Shown in pieces: positions 54,658-62,857 of a stretch of 64,000 nt of DNA. The number at the start of each line of letters is the position of its first letter. The first letter of the stretch is position 1. The position numbers were made by a program, and so were the translations under genes. The DNA is from Flavobacterium sp. 5. GTDB lineage: Bacteria; Bacteroidota; Bacteroidia; Flavobacteriales; Flavobacteriaceae. The notes under the pieces are model-generated. The model worked only from the letters and a program-made list of their open reading frames with translations, made no database searches and was not told the origin of the DNA. The stretch lies in NCBI RefSeq assembly GCF_002813295.1, contig NZ_PHUE01000001.1:1054001-1118000 (forward strand). The letters are read 5' to 3'.

Positions 54658-55665
54658 TCATCCCCCAATCTTAATCATACTCCTGTTTTGAGAAAACAGT
54701 TCAGGATTTTGAAATTTGGCATCATCATCCATACCGCCTCGCATGGCGTGTTTAGATTTTATGTTTTGAAAAATAAGAGGTTCTATTGATTCTCCTGCTC
54801 TTAAAGTATCCAGCAAAGAAGTTTCAGTATTAGAAAACAAACAGTTTTTTAGTTTTCCATCAGCGGTCAATCGGATGCGATTGCAAGTACTGCAAAACGG
54901 ATTAGTCACTGAACTAATTACAGAAAAGCTTCCGTTATAAGATGCTATTTTATGATTTTTAGCGGTATCATTTGGTTTGTCTTGAATTCTTTCTACATTC
55001 GATTCAGAATAGAAGCCATTCACTTGCGAAAGGATTTCAGCATAACTCACCAACTTTTCTTTATCCCAACGATTCCCATCAAAAGGCATAAACTCAATAA
55101 ACCTGATTTGAATATTTCTGTCTTTAGTCAACTCAATAAAATCAACAATTTCGTTATCATTGAAGCCTTTGATAACCACAACATTTAGTTTTACCTTGAA
55201 ATTATTTTTCTCCAATAAATCGAGATTTTCTATTAGTTTTTCAAAATAATTGCGACGCGTAATTTGGTTGAATTTATCTTTTTTCAAACTGTCAATACTT
55301 ACATTCAAAGTTGTAATTCCAGCTTCTTTGAAAGTATCTATAAAATCGTGAACCAGAATTCCATTGGTAGTTAAAGTTAGTTCAACTCCAAGTTTTCCGA
55401 GTCGTTGAATAATGTCTTTAGCATCTTTTCTAACCAAAGGTTCACCACCGGTTAATCTAATTTTAGTCACGCCCAAATTCACAAAAGTCTGGGCAATAGT
55501 AACAATTTCATCCGCAGTCATCAGATGCGCTCTTGGCGTAAGCGCAATCCCCTCGGCAGGCATGCAATAGGTACATCTCAAATTACAATGTTCTGTAATC
55601 GAAATGCGGAGGTAATTATGCCCTCTACCGTGAGTGTCCTGCATTTGAATTGTTTTATTTTCCAT
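54658..55665 (-). CDS. moaA: GTP 3',8-cyclase MoaA
   Basis: A 335-residue radical SAM enzyme that turns GTP into the cyclic precursor of molybdenum cofactor. The N-terminal cluster motif is CNLRCTYC, the C-terminal cluster uses NPFCSTCNRIRL and NCLF, and the chain ends with the required Gly-Gly (IKIGG). I start at ATG 55665 (MENKTIQ), 11 nt before the moaCB stop; ATG 55677 would add four residues. It is tightly coupled to moaCB. Confidence 0.95.
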   Translation of the reverse strand: MENKTIQMQDTHGRGHNYLRISITEHCNLRCTYCMPAEGIALTPRAHLMTADEIVTIAQTFVNLGVTKIRLTGGEPLVRKDAKDIIQRLGKLGVELTLTTNGILVHDFIDTFKEAGITTLNVSIDSLKKDKFNQITRRNYFEKLIENLDLLEKNNFKVKLNVVVIKGFNDNEIVDFIELTKDRNIQIRFIEFMPFDGNRWDKEKLVSYAEILSQVNGFYSESNVERIQDKPNDTAKNHKIASYNGSFSVISSVTNPFCSTCNRIRLTADGKLKNCLFSNTETSLLDTLRAGESIEPLIFQNIKSKHAMRGGMDDDAKFQNPELFSQNRSMIKIGG

Positions 55666-56569
55666 GGTTAAAACCATTTAGTATTTTGAATAAATGCAAT
55701 ATTGATGGAAAAACAGCATCCATCGATTCACTGGCTCCTGCCGTAGAACCTGGCAAAGCCATAATCAGCGTATTTCCTTTAAAACCTACCACACTTCTGG
55801 ACAACATCGCATAAGGCGTTCTGTCCTGACCGTAAGAACGAATTGCTTCCTCTATACCAGGAATTCGTCGATCCAATAACGGAATTACCGCTTCCGGAGT
55901 AACATCTCTGTTAGACAAACCTGTTCCACCCGTTAGAATAACCAAATCCTTATTACCAGCACACAATTTATTTATCGTTTCCTGAATGTCACTTACCTCA
56001 TCTGGAATCACCGTAAAATTAGAAATGCTTAATCCTAACTTTTTAATTTTATCCGAAATTACTTTTCCAGCTCTGTCTTCTTTTTTACCGCTAGCCACAC
56101 TGTCCGAACAAACAATTACAGCTACCGATAAATCCAGATCTTCTTTAACTCCAAAATCTGATTTTCCACCTTTTTTGTGGAGTAATTTTATCGTCGAAAT
56201 TTCAACTTGTTTGTCGATAGGTTTTAGCATATCATACATTGTCAAAGCTACAATTGATGCTCCATGCATCGCTTCAACCTCAACACCTGTTCTGTAAATT
56301 GCTTTGACTGTTATATTAATTACTATCGAATCTTCCAAAAACTCGTACTCAATACCCGTAAATTCAATCGGCATCGGATGACAATCGGGAATAGAGTTAG
56401 AAGTATTTTTCACAGCGAATAAACCTGCAGTTCTAGCTACTTCTAACACATTTCCTTTTGGAACAGTGTTATTCAAAATTGCCTGCATTGTCGCTGGAGA
56501 ACCAACTTTTACAATCGCTTGCGCCGTGGCGGTGCGTTTGGTAATAATTTTATGAGTAATATCAACCAT
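55655..56569 (-). CDS. moaCB: MoaC-MoaB fusion for molybdenum cofactor synthesis
   Basis: A 304-residue two-domain protein. Residues 1-150 are MoaC (VGSPATMQAILNNTVPKGNV, CHPMPI, GVEVEAMHGASIVALTMYDM), which completes cyclic pyranopterin monophosphate. Residues 160-304 are MoaB/MogA-like (VIVCSDSVASGKKEDRAGK, LVILTGGTGLSNRDVTPEA, ALPGSTAGASESMDAV), which adenylylates molybdopterin. Such fusions are known in Bacteroidota. Overlaps moaA. Confidence 0.95.
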   Translation of the reverse strand: MVDITHKIITKRTATAQAIVKVGSPATMQAILNNTVPKGNVLEVARTAGLFAVKNTSNSIPDCHPMPIEFTGIEYEFLEDSIVINITVKAIYRTGVEVEAMHGASIVALTMYDMLKPIDKQVEISTIKLLHKKGGKSDFGVKEDLDLSVAVIVCSDSVASGKKEDRAGKVISDKIKKLGLSISNFTVIPDEVSDIQETINKLCAGNKDLVILTGGTGLSNRDVTPEAVIPLLDRRIPGIEEAIRSYGQDRTPYAMLSRSVVGFKGNTLIMALPGSTAGASESMDAVFPSILHLFKILNGFNHGK

Positions 56570-56624
56570 GAAGATTTTTGATTTTAGATTTTTGATTTTG
56601 AATTAAGATTTACGCTTATTTTAC

Positions 56625-56653
56625 AAAATCTGTGACAATTTGTATAATCTGTG
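56625..56653. repeat. Degenerate half of a palindromic repeat
   Basis: AAAATCTGTGACAATTTGTATAATCTGTG resembles the right arm of the palindrome at 46225-46328. It lies between moaE and moaCB. Confidence 0.35.
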
Positions 56654-56656
56654 TTT

Positions 56657-57103
56657 TTATGAGTTCTTTTTCCAAGTATACGATTCGTCTTCAAAAATTT
56701 CTTTTCCAAAAACCGCTGTCTTTTCTTTTATTTCTTCTACCAAAAATTCCAAAGCTTTATAGACCACTTTTCGTCTTGGTGCCGAAACAAAAACAAACAA
56801 ACAAATCTCCCCTGTTTTTACAGTTCCTAAACTATGATAAATATGTAAACAGGATAATTCATATTTAGCGAAAGCTGCTTCCCTGATTTCATAGAAAGCT
56901 TGTTCTGCCATTTCTTCATAAGCTGTGTACTCAATAGCTGTAACTATTTTTCCATCAATTACATCGGCACGAACCTGACCTAAGAAAATATTATGAGCAC
57001 CAATAGTAGTTTTACTTTGGTGTTTGGCAATCGAATTCCCAATGAACTCTGATGTTATTTGTCCCTGAATGAAAGAATTTTTCTTTGGTTTATCTGTTGA
57101 CAT
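56657..57103 (-). CDS. moaE: Molybdopterin synthase catalytic subunit MoaE
   Basis: A 148-residue MoaE, the large subunit of molybdopterin synthase, which transfers sulfur from the thiocarboxylated MoaD tail. Typical text: GAHNIFLGQVRADVIDGK, AIEYTAYEEMAEQAF, HIYHSLGTVKTGEICLFVFV, and the Lys-containing VPIWKKE-like end here reads ESYTWKKNS. It lies between the MoeB-like and moaCB genes. Confidence 0.93.
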   Translation of the reverse strand: MSTDKPKKNSFIQGQITSEFIGNSIAKHQSKTTIGAHNIFLGQVRADVIDGKIVTAIEYTAYEEMAEQAFYEIREAAFAKYELSCLHIYHSLGTVKTGEICLFVFVSAPRRKVVYKALEFLVEEIKEKTAVFGKEIFEDESYTWKKNS

Positions 57104-57138
57104 TATATTTTGTAATTTTTATTTTTATTGAATTGTTA

Positions 57139-58203
57139 TTACAATTGATTATTCAGAGACTCTATCCCTCTTCCTAAATGAAAGACACCTACGAATCCTG
57201 ATTTTTGGAGATGATGCATTGCTGACAAACTTCGTTGACCCGTTTGACAAAACAAAATGATCTCTTGATTTTTATCCAATTTTTTACTGTATTCTTCCAA
57301 TTCACTTAACGGAATCTGAATAACATTTTTTCCTTTAAACTCTGGTTTTTCATCCGTTTCCCGAACATCAATAACAACCATTCCTAACTGATTACATTTT
57401 TCTAAAAAAGCCTCAGGACTTAGATCTTCTATTGTTTTTTTACGATTCAAAAGCTGACTTCCGTTTATAAATCCTTTTTCGATTGCTTTAGGATTTTTAG
57501 CAAAATCAATGATTTGAGTTTGAAAATGCAAAGCGTCATAAATCAATAATTTCCCTGATAAAACTGTACCGATTTCCAATATTATTTTGAGAACTTCAGT
57601 AGCTTGTAACGTTCCTAACGTATTAGGCAAAACACCCAAAACTCCAGATTCAACACAATTCGGAACAGCATTCAATCCTTCCTGCTCTGGAAAAAGGCAA
57701 CGATAACTTGGTCCATTTTTATAATTGAAAACCGAAACCTGTCCTTCAAATTTATAAATCGAAGCATACACCACAGGAATCTTTTTAACTACAGCCAAAT
57801 CATTTATCAGATAACGAACGGTAAGCGTATCGGTACAATCTACAATAATTTGATAATCCTGAACAATTTCGCAGGCGTTTTGTGCATTAAAAAATTCTGG
57901 AAAAACATTTACTTTTAACTCTGGATTGAGTTGTAAAATAGCGTTTCTTGCAGTTTCTGCTTTCCCCTTTCCACAATCTTTCAAAGTATAAAGCAATTGA
58001 CGGTGCAAATTGGTTTCGTCCACCACATCTCCATCAACAATTCCGATAGTTCCAACACCCCCACCTGCTAAGTTTTGCAAAACTGGACAGCCCAAACCTC
58101 CGGCACCAATTACCAAAACACGAGCATTTTGTAATTTTAGTTGACCTGATTCTCCTATTTCAGGAAGCATCATTTGTCTGGAATATCTGTTTATGTTAAT
58201 CAT
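57139..58203 (-). CDS. MoeB/ThiF-type activating enzyme with rhodanese domain
   Basis: A 354-residue protein. The N-terminal E1-like domain has the ATP site VLVIGAGGLGCPVLQNLAGGG and adenylation block DETNLHRQLLY. The C-terminal rhodanese domain (about 265-354) has the loop ILFCQTGQRS with its catalytic Cys. It would adenylate and sulfurate the MoaD C-terminus. I start at ATG 58203 (MININRYSRQMMLPEIG); the open frame to 58323 only translates repeat copy D. Confidence 0.92.
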   Translation of the reverse strand: MININRYSRQMMLPEIGESGQLKLQNARVLVIGAGGLGCPVLQNLAGGGVGTIGIVDGDVVDETNLHRQLLYTLKDCGKGKAETARNAILQLNPELKVNVFPEFFNAQNACEIVQDYQIIVDCTDTLTVRYLINDLAVVKKIPVVYASIYKFEGQVSVFNYKNGPSYRCLFPEQEGLNAVPNCVESGVLGVLPNTLGTLQATEVLKIILEIGTVLSGKLLIYDALHFQTQIIDFAKNPKAIEKGFINGSQLLNRKKTIEDLSPEAFLEKCNQLGMVVIDVRETDEKPEFKGKNVIQIPLSELEEYSKKLDKNQEIILFCQTGQRSLSAMHHLQKSGFVGVFHLGRGIESLNNQL

Positions 58204-58231
58204 TTGTATTCTTTTATTTTTAGAACAGTTG

Positions 58232-58336
58232 CCTGCGTGAGGGATTGAAGTGGGGCTTTTTTTTGAGGCGTTTTTCAGCCTCAAAAAAAGCGGGAACGAA
58301 AAACCCGACCCGTAGTTTTTCACGAAGGGTCACGCC
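58232..58336 (+). repeat. Dispersed hairpin repeat, copy D
   Basis: TGCGTGAGGGATTGAAGTGG, then a perfect stem (TTTTTTTGAGGC with its complement, 8-nt loop), GCGGGAACGAAAAACCCGAC, and GGGTCACGCC. The opening block is nearly the same as in copy C, and the closing CCCGAC and CACGCC also match. Located between moaD and the MoeB-like gene. Confidence 0.65.
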
Positions 58337-58347
58337 AAAATTAAAAA

Positions 58348-58590
58348 TTAACCTCCCGCAAAAGGCGGTAAAAAAGCAATTACATCCTGATCTTTTATAT
58401 TGTAATCCAAACTACTCATTGATTGATTTACTGCAATCGAGTAATTCATTTTTTTTAATTCTTCGTAAGTCGTTTCTATCTTAGATTTCAAAAAAGAAAC
58501 TGACGCATTGGTTTCTTCCATAGAAAAAATTTCTTCTTTTTTCTGGGTAATATCAACGAGCGAACCAAAATATTTTAACGTTATGGTCAT
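58348..58590 (-). CDS. moaD: Molybdopterin synthase sulfur carrier MoaD
   Basis: An 80-residue ubiquitin-like protein ending in the required Gly-Gly (FLPPFAGG). The start TITLKYFGSLVDITQKKEE is typical. The C-terminal glycine is thiocarboxylated by the MoeB-like enzyme and feeds MoaE. It overlaps mobA by 4 bp. Confidence 0.93.
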   Translation of the reverse strand: MTITLKYFGSLVDITQKKEEIFSMEETNASVSFLKSKIETTYEELKKMNYSIAVNQSMSSLDYNIKDQDVIAFLPPFAGG

Positions 58591-59156
58591 TTGATTAAAT
58601 TTTGATATTCTTCTTGTGTGTTTATATTTTGAACTTGATTATTCCATTCTTCCGGAACAGTAATAGTCTGATGTTTAACATCATCTATCACTGTTCTTAA
58701 TTTTAACTGTTTTCCAGCAATATGTTCACCAAAAACAACCCGCATCGAACGATCGTAAACGCCAACAAGTGGACTTGTTTTATCTCCAATTGTAGTTTGT
58801 GTCACCATAAAAGTTTCATCATGACTAGCCACTAACCATTCTAATAATTCAGTTGACACGAAAGGAACATCCACGCTCAAAACTAAATTTACTTTGGTTT
58901 TAGAAGCGTTTAAAGCTGAGTATAATCCACCAACAGGGCCTTTGTTTTCAATAATATCTTCCACTCTGGTATAACCAAAAGCATCATATTCCTTATTACT
59001 CGAAATAATTAAAATATTAGAACCGACAATAGGCTTCAAAGCATCACAAATATGTGTAATGAATGGTTTTCCGTTTAAATCCAACAAACCTTTATCAGTT
59101 CCCATGCGTTCACTTTTTCCACCTGCTAAAATTATTGCGGTTACATTTTTTTCCAT
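58587..59156 (-). CDS. mobA: Molybdenum cofactor guanylyltransferase
   Basis: A 189-residue nucleotidyltransferase with the signature LAGGKSERMGTDKGLLDLNG, metal-binding Asp in LSVDVPFVS and GVYDRS. It attaches GMP to Moco to make the bis-MGD form used by the nitrate reductase upstream in the window. First of the Moco gene series after the ModE-like regulator. Confidence 0.93.
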   Translation of the reverse strand: MEKNVTAIILAGGKSERMGTDKGLLDLNGKPFITHICDALKPIVGSNILIISSNKEYDAFGYTRVEDIIENKGPVGGLYSALNASKTKVNLVLSVDVPFVSTELLEWLVASHDETFMVTQTTIGDKTSPLVGVYDRSMRVVFGEHIAGKQLKLRTVIDDVKHQTITVPEEWNNQVQNINTQEEYQNLIK

Positions 59157-59219
59157 TTTCTCGTTTTTACTGGTTATTTGGTTTTGGTTAGTTAATCTGG
59201 AAATTATATTATTCTATGT

Positions 59220-59549
59220 TTATAACGAATGTTTTTCAAGCTGGAGGTCTAAAAATTCCCAACATGCTCTATTGATTTTTTCAAAAGATTCGATAAGTGA
59301 TTTCCCATAAGGAGTTATAACAGTGCCTCCGCCTTTATTACCTCCTATCTGAGTTGCAATTAGCGGTTCTTTTGAGGCTTTGTTGGAAGCATCGACTAGT
59401 TTCCATGCTTTTTGATAGGAAATATTCATTTCCTTAGCGGCTTTATTGAGTGAACCCGTTGATTCTATCAGCTTTAACAACTGAATACGTCCTTCACTAA
59501 TGATAATTCCTTCATCAGTTTCAATCCAAATTTTACTTTTAATTTTCAA
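59220..59549 (-). CDS. ModE-type winged-helix regulator, DNA-binding domain only
   Basis: A 109-residue protein that is just the ModE N-terminal winged helix: ISEGRIQLLKLIESTGSLNKAAKEMNISYQKAWKLVD, then GGNKGGGTVITPYGKSLIE. The molybdate-binding Mop domains of full ModE are missing, as in many short relatives, so it may not bind molybdate itself. It lies 63 bp before mobA and could regulate the Moco genes. Confidence 0.85.
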   Translation of the reverse strand: MKIKSKIWIETDEGIIISEGRIQLLKLIESTGSLNKAAKEMNISYQKAWKLVDASNKASKEPLIATQIGGNKGGGTVITPYGKSLIESFEKINRACWEFLDLQLEKHSL

Positions 59550-59801
59550 CTTAAAATCATTTCGTTATACTTTTACAAATATAGCGAAAGCCTTTTTTAT
59601 AGAAAAGACAATTGACGATCTATTTGTTAAGAAATTAAACGTTTACTCCTTTTAATGAAATTGCAATAAAAATTTGAAAACACCAATTTTCTTGTTAAAC
59701 GAAAAAAAATAAACTAATTTTGAATAACCCCGTTACAAACAGACAATTACAGTTTTTGATTGCATAATTTATCCTGCTTAAAAAAAGCTCACAAAACTTA
59801 A

Positions 59802-60175
59802 ATGAAAATTAGCATGAAATGGTATCATAAAATATTCTCTAGAATTTTTAATGGGATTTTAATTTTCTTGATGCCCTTAATTTTTCTGCTATTTATATTA
59901 GAAAAAGCATTATTACTAATAAAAAAATTAATTTCACCTATAAAAAACAATCTCCCTGATTTACATTTTTTTTGGAATTGGCATTCTCTTCTTAGTAAGT
60001 TTGTTTTTCATTCTATTGATATGTTATATTGCCGGTGTTCTCATAGAAAAGTAAAGAATCAAAACATTTATCAATTCAATTGAAAATATATTGACTCTCA
60101 TCATTCCATTATAAAAAGATATGGCAAAGGAATTACTACAGAGGAAAATTAAATTCTAAAACACCAAATTCTAAA
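59802..60175 (+). pseudogene. Decayed membrane-protein gene (DUF502-like)
   Basis: An open frame from 59802 gives 93 residues whose second half is un-membrane-like. If one T is removed from the T8 run at 59966-59973, the frame continues as FFGIGILFLVSLFFILLI, then CYIAGVLIEK, a good second helix, until TAA at 60052. Beyond it, RIKTFINSIENILTLIIP and, after another shift, YKKIWQ resemble the next part of DUF502-type proteins. So there are a homopolymer shift, a stop, a second shift and a lost C-terminus. A sequencing error could explain the first lesion but not all. Confidence 0.55.
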
Positions 60176-60192
60176 CTTAAAAATTAAAGAAC

Positions 60193-60729
60193 ATGAAACG
60201 ATATTCACTTTACTTTTTCATTTTTTTTGCATCTTTTGGGTTTGCCCAAGAAAAAGAGTCAACCGAAGAAGTTTTCAAACCACATCATTCTATAGCCTTG
60301 TTTTTAGGCCATACTCATCTTCGTCAAGGTGAAGTTGATGGAGAAAAAAAATGGCTCGCACTCCCTAATTTTGCGCTTGATTACAATTATCTGTTTACTG
60401 AAAAATGGAGCATAGGATTACATAATGATATGGTTATAGAAAATTTTAAAGTTGAAGATGAAGACAACCAAATAATCGAAAGATCCAGACCAATTGCCAG
60501 TCTTTTGGCTGCTGGATACAAACCAGGAAAACACTTTACATTCGAAGCTGGTTTAGGAGGAGAATTTGCCAAAGAAGAAGATCTATTTGTAACCAGACTT
60601 GGCGTAGAATACAGTGTAGAATTACCTAATGAATGGGAGTTTTTAGCCAATTTTGTATATGACAACAAATGGGGAACTTATGACAGTTTGGGTTTAAGCG
60701 TTGGTGTAGCAAAAAAATTCGGTAAATAA
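60193..60729 (+). CDS. Small outer-membrane beta-barrel protein
   Basis: A 178-residue protein with a signal peptide (cut after GFA) and about eight amphipathic strands, ending in GVAKKFGK. An acidic loop (residues 21-32) follows the signal. It resembles small OmpW/OprG-sized barrels, but I do not recognise a named family. It is 42 bp before a DUF481 gene in the same direction. Confidence 0.65.
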   Translation: MKRYSLYFFIFFASFGFAQEKESTEEVFKPHHSIALFLGHTHLRQGEVDGEKKWLALPNFALDYNYLFTEKWSIGLHNDMVIENFKVEDEDNQIIERSRPIASLLAAGYKPGKHFTFEAGLGGEFAKEEDLFVTRLGVEYSVELPNEWEFLANFVYDNKWGTYDSLGLSVGVAKKFGK

Positions 60730-60771
60730 ATCTTCTATTAGTTTGATTTAATCAACAATAAAAATATGATT

Positions 60772-61785
60772 ATGAAAAACACTTTACTCCTTTTTTTCGG
60801 GCTGTTTTTTATGACACTATTTGCTCAAAAAGACACTATAACTTTTAAGAACAAAGACATTATCGTGGGTGAACTCAAAGAAATGTCAAGCAACATTTTA
60901 ACAGTAAAAACGCCTTATAGTGACAGCGACTTCAGTATTACATTCGATAAAGTAGCTACTTTAAACCTTGAACACAGGTACACTGTAGCACTTTCAAATG
61001 GACAAAGAGTTTACGGTTATATCAAAACAACGCCTCCCGAAAACACAATTACTATCACAAAAGAAGATAATACTACAGTTATGGTTCAACTGAATCAAAT
61101 TGTGTCGCTTAGAAAAATTGATGATGGATTTTGGAATCATTTTAAAGGTTCCTTCGACTTTGGCTACGTGATAACCAAATCAAATAATAGTCAACAACTC
61201 AATTTTGCTGGAGCTCTCAATTACATTAGCGAAAAATGGATTCATCGGGCACAATACAACCAATTATATACTACCCAAGATGATGTTGACGATATCAAAA
61301 GAATTGACTGGTCCATTGATAGTAAAAGATATTTAAAGAATAATTGGTTCATTTCTTCCAACTTATCCTTCTTATCCAATACAAGCCAAGAATTAAGCGG
61401 AAGGCTTACTCCTAGTCTTGGAGTCGGAAATTATTTGGTTCGAAATAACAAATTATTCTTTTTGGTCGGAACAGGTTTGACATACAATATTGAAAATTAT
61501 TCGAACTCTGATGACAATAAAACATCCACAGAGATGCAAATAATCACACAATTTAATATGTTCAACTTTAAAAACATAGACTTATTTGCCTCTGCAATTG
61601 GTTATCCAAGTTTATCTGAAAAAGGAAGGTTTAGAGCTGATTATAGCTTTAAAATCAAATATGATTTGCCTTATGATTTTTATATTAAAACCGAATTACA
61701 AGCCAACTTTGATAACCAGCCCGTATCTTCAGCCGTTAAAAATGATTATGTTTTCTCAACAGGATTTGGTTGGGAATTAAAATAA
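60772..61785 (+). CDS. DUF481 outer-membrane protein
   Basis: A 337-residue protein with a signal peptide (cut after FAQ), then an N-terminal beta-domain (about 20-115, DTITFKNKDIIVGELKEM). A barrel of the DUF481/salt-induced outer-membrane type follows and ends in FSTGFGWELK. I start at ATG 60772 (MKNTLL); ATG 60766 adds two residues. Function unknown. Confidence 0.75.
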   Translation: MKNTLLLFFGLFFMTLFAQKDTITFKNKDIIVGELKEMSSNILTVKTPYSDSDFSITFDKVATLNLEHRYTVALSNGQRVYGYIKTTPPENTITITKEDNTTVMVQLNQIVSLRKIDDGFWNHFKGSFDFGYVITKSNNSQQLNFAGALNYISEKWIHRAQYNQLYTTQDDVDDIKRIDWSIDSKRYLKNNWFISSNLSFLSNTSQELSGRLTPSLGVGNYLVRNNKLFFLVGTGLTYNIENYSNSDDNKTSTEMQIITQFNMFNFKNIDLFASAIGYPSLSEKGRFRADYSFKIKYDLPYDFYIKTELQANFDNQPVSSAVKNDYVFSTGFGWELK

Positions 61786-61839
61786 GTTGTCAAAAATTAA
61801 TTACATTAGCTTTTCTTTAATTACCATAACCAATTATAA

Positions 61840-62655
61840 ATGAACATGCAACAAGCCACTACTATAAACGAAGTTATTCAGTGTTTGGATAAAATAATTG
61901 AAACATCAAAAATAGAACAATGTGCTATTGGTTTGTTTACGACTTTATACAGAGAAGTTACACTGCAAATAAAAAACGGCATAGAAACAGGTTTATTTCA
62001 AAATCCAGAACGGATGGAAAAAATAGATGTCATTTTTGCCAATCGGTATTTAAAAGCATATTATCAGTTTAAAGCAAAAGAAAAATGTTCAGAATGCTGG
62101 CAGTTTTCTTTTACGAAAGGAGAAGAATACTGGCCAATTGTTGCCCAACATTTACTAATGGGAATCAACGCCCATGTTAATTTAGATTTAGGAATTGCCT
62201 GTGCACAAGTCAGCACTCCTGAAAGTATTTTTGACTTACATTCTGATTACAATCAAATAAATACAATCCTAAGCAATCTGGTAGAAGGAGTCGAAAAATG
62301 CTTAGTTGAAATCTGGCCAACATTGACATACATATTGAAATTATCCGGCAAAATAGACAATTTTTTTATTGATTTCAGCATGAAAACCGCAAGAGACGGT
62401 GCATGGAAATATGCCACTGAATTTGTACTGCTTCCTGAAAATAAAAGAGAAGCCTCCATACAGGAAAGAGACATCAAAGTTACCAAAATAGCCAGATTAG
62501 TTTCGAATCCCGGTTATCTTGTAAGTAGCGTTTTCAAGCTCATTCGATTATTTGAAAGAGGAACCGTGGCTCAAAAAATCATTGAATTAAGCAAAGTACA
62601 ATACAACCCAATCACAGAAACGGTTATAACTCCTGAATGTGCTGTACTAAGTTAG
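61840..62655 (+). CDS. DUF5995 family protein
   Basis: A 271-residue soluble, mainly helical protein. Blocks IGLFTTLYREVTLQIKNGI, ANRYLKAYYQFKAKEKCSECW and HLLMGINAHVNLDLGIACA match the DUF5995 family, whose function is unknown. The clustered His/Asp in GINAHVNLDLG could bind a metal. It stands alone before a terminator. Confidence 0.78.
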   Translation: MNMQQATTINEVIQCLDKIIETSKIEQCAIGLFTTLYREVTLQIKNGIETGLFQNPERMEKIDVIFANRYLKAYYQFKAKEKCSECWQFSFTKGEEYWPIVAQHLLMGINAHVNLDLGIACAQVSTPESIFDLHSDYNQINTILSNLVEGVEKCLVEIWPTLTYILKLSGKIDNFFIDFSMKTARDGAWKYATEFVLLPENKREASIQERDIKVTKIARLVSNPGYLVSSVFKLIRLFERGTVAQKIIELSKVQYNPITETVITPECAVLS

Positions 62656-62704
62656 TTTATATCAACAATCAAAAAAACAGATTAAAGAACATTTTTCATT
62701 ATCC

Positions 62705-62744
62705 AAAAAGCAATCTTCTTACTAAGAATGAAGATTGCTTTTTT
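62705..62744 (+). terminator. Terminator after the DUF5995 gene
   Basis: AAAAAGCAATCTT pairs with AAGATTGCTTTTTT around a short partly paired loop, 50 bp after the stop. Confidence 0.7.
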
Positions 62745-62794
62745 ATTTATCCAAATCAGAAATTTAATCAGTCACCTGTTTACATTGAAGAGAA

Positions 62795-62819
62795 CTAACA
62801 GGTTTTTAAAACCTGCTAG
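62795..62819. repeat. Short palindromic repeat
   Basis: CTAACAGGTTTTT/AAAACCTGCTAG, a relative of the palindrome at 48598-48624. Between the DUF5995 and glycogen synthase genes. Confidence 0.4.
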
Positions 62820-62857
62820 ATCTAACCTGAATAAATTCAGTATTTTATTAAAAACTT

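Noticed and set aside
58204..58323. N-terminal extension of the MoeB-like protein
   Set aside because: It is a translation of repeat copy D; the conserved domain starts at 58203.
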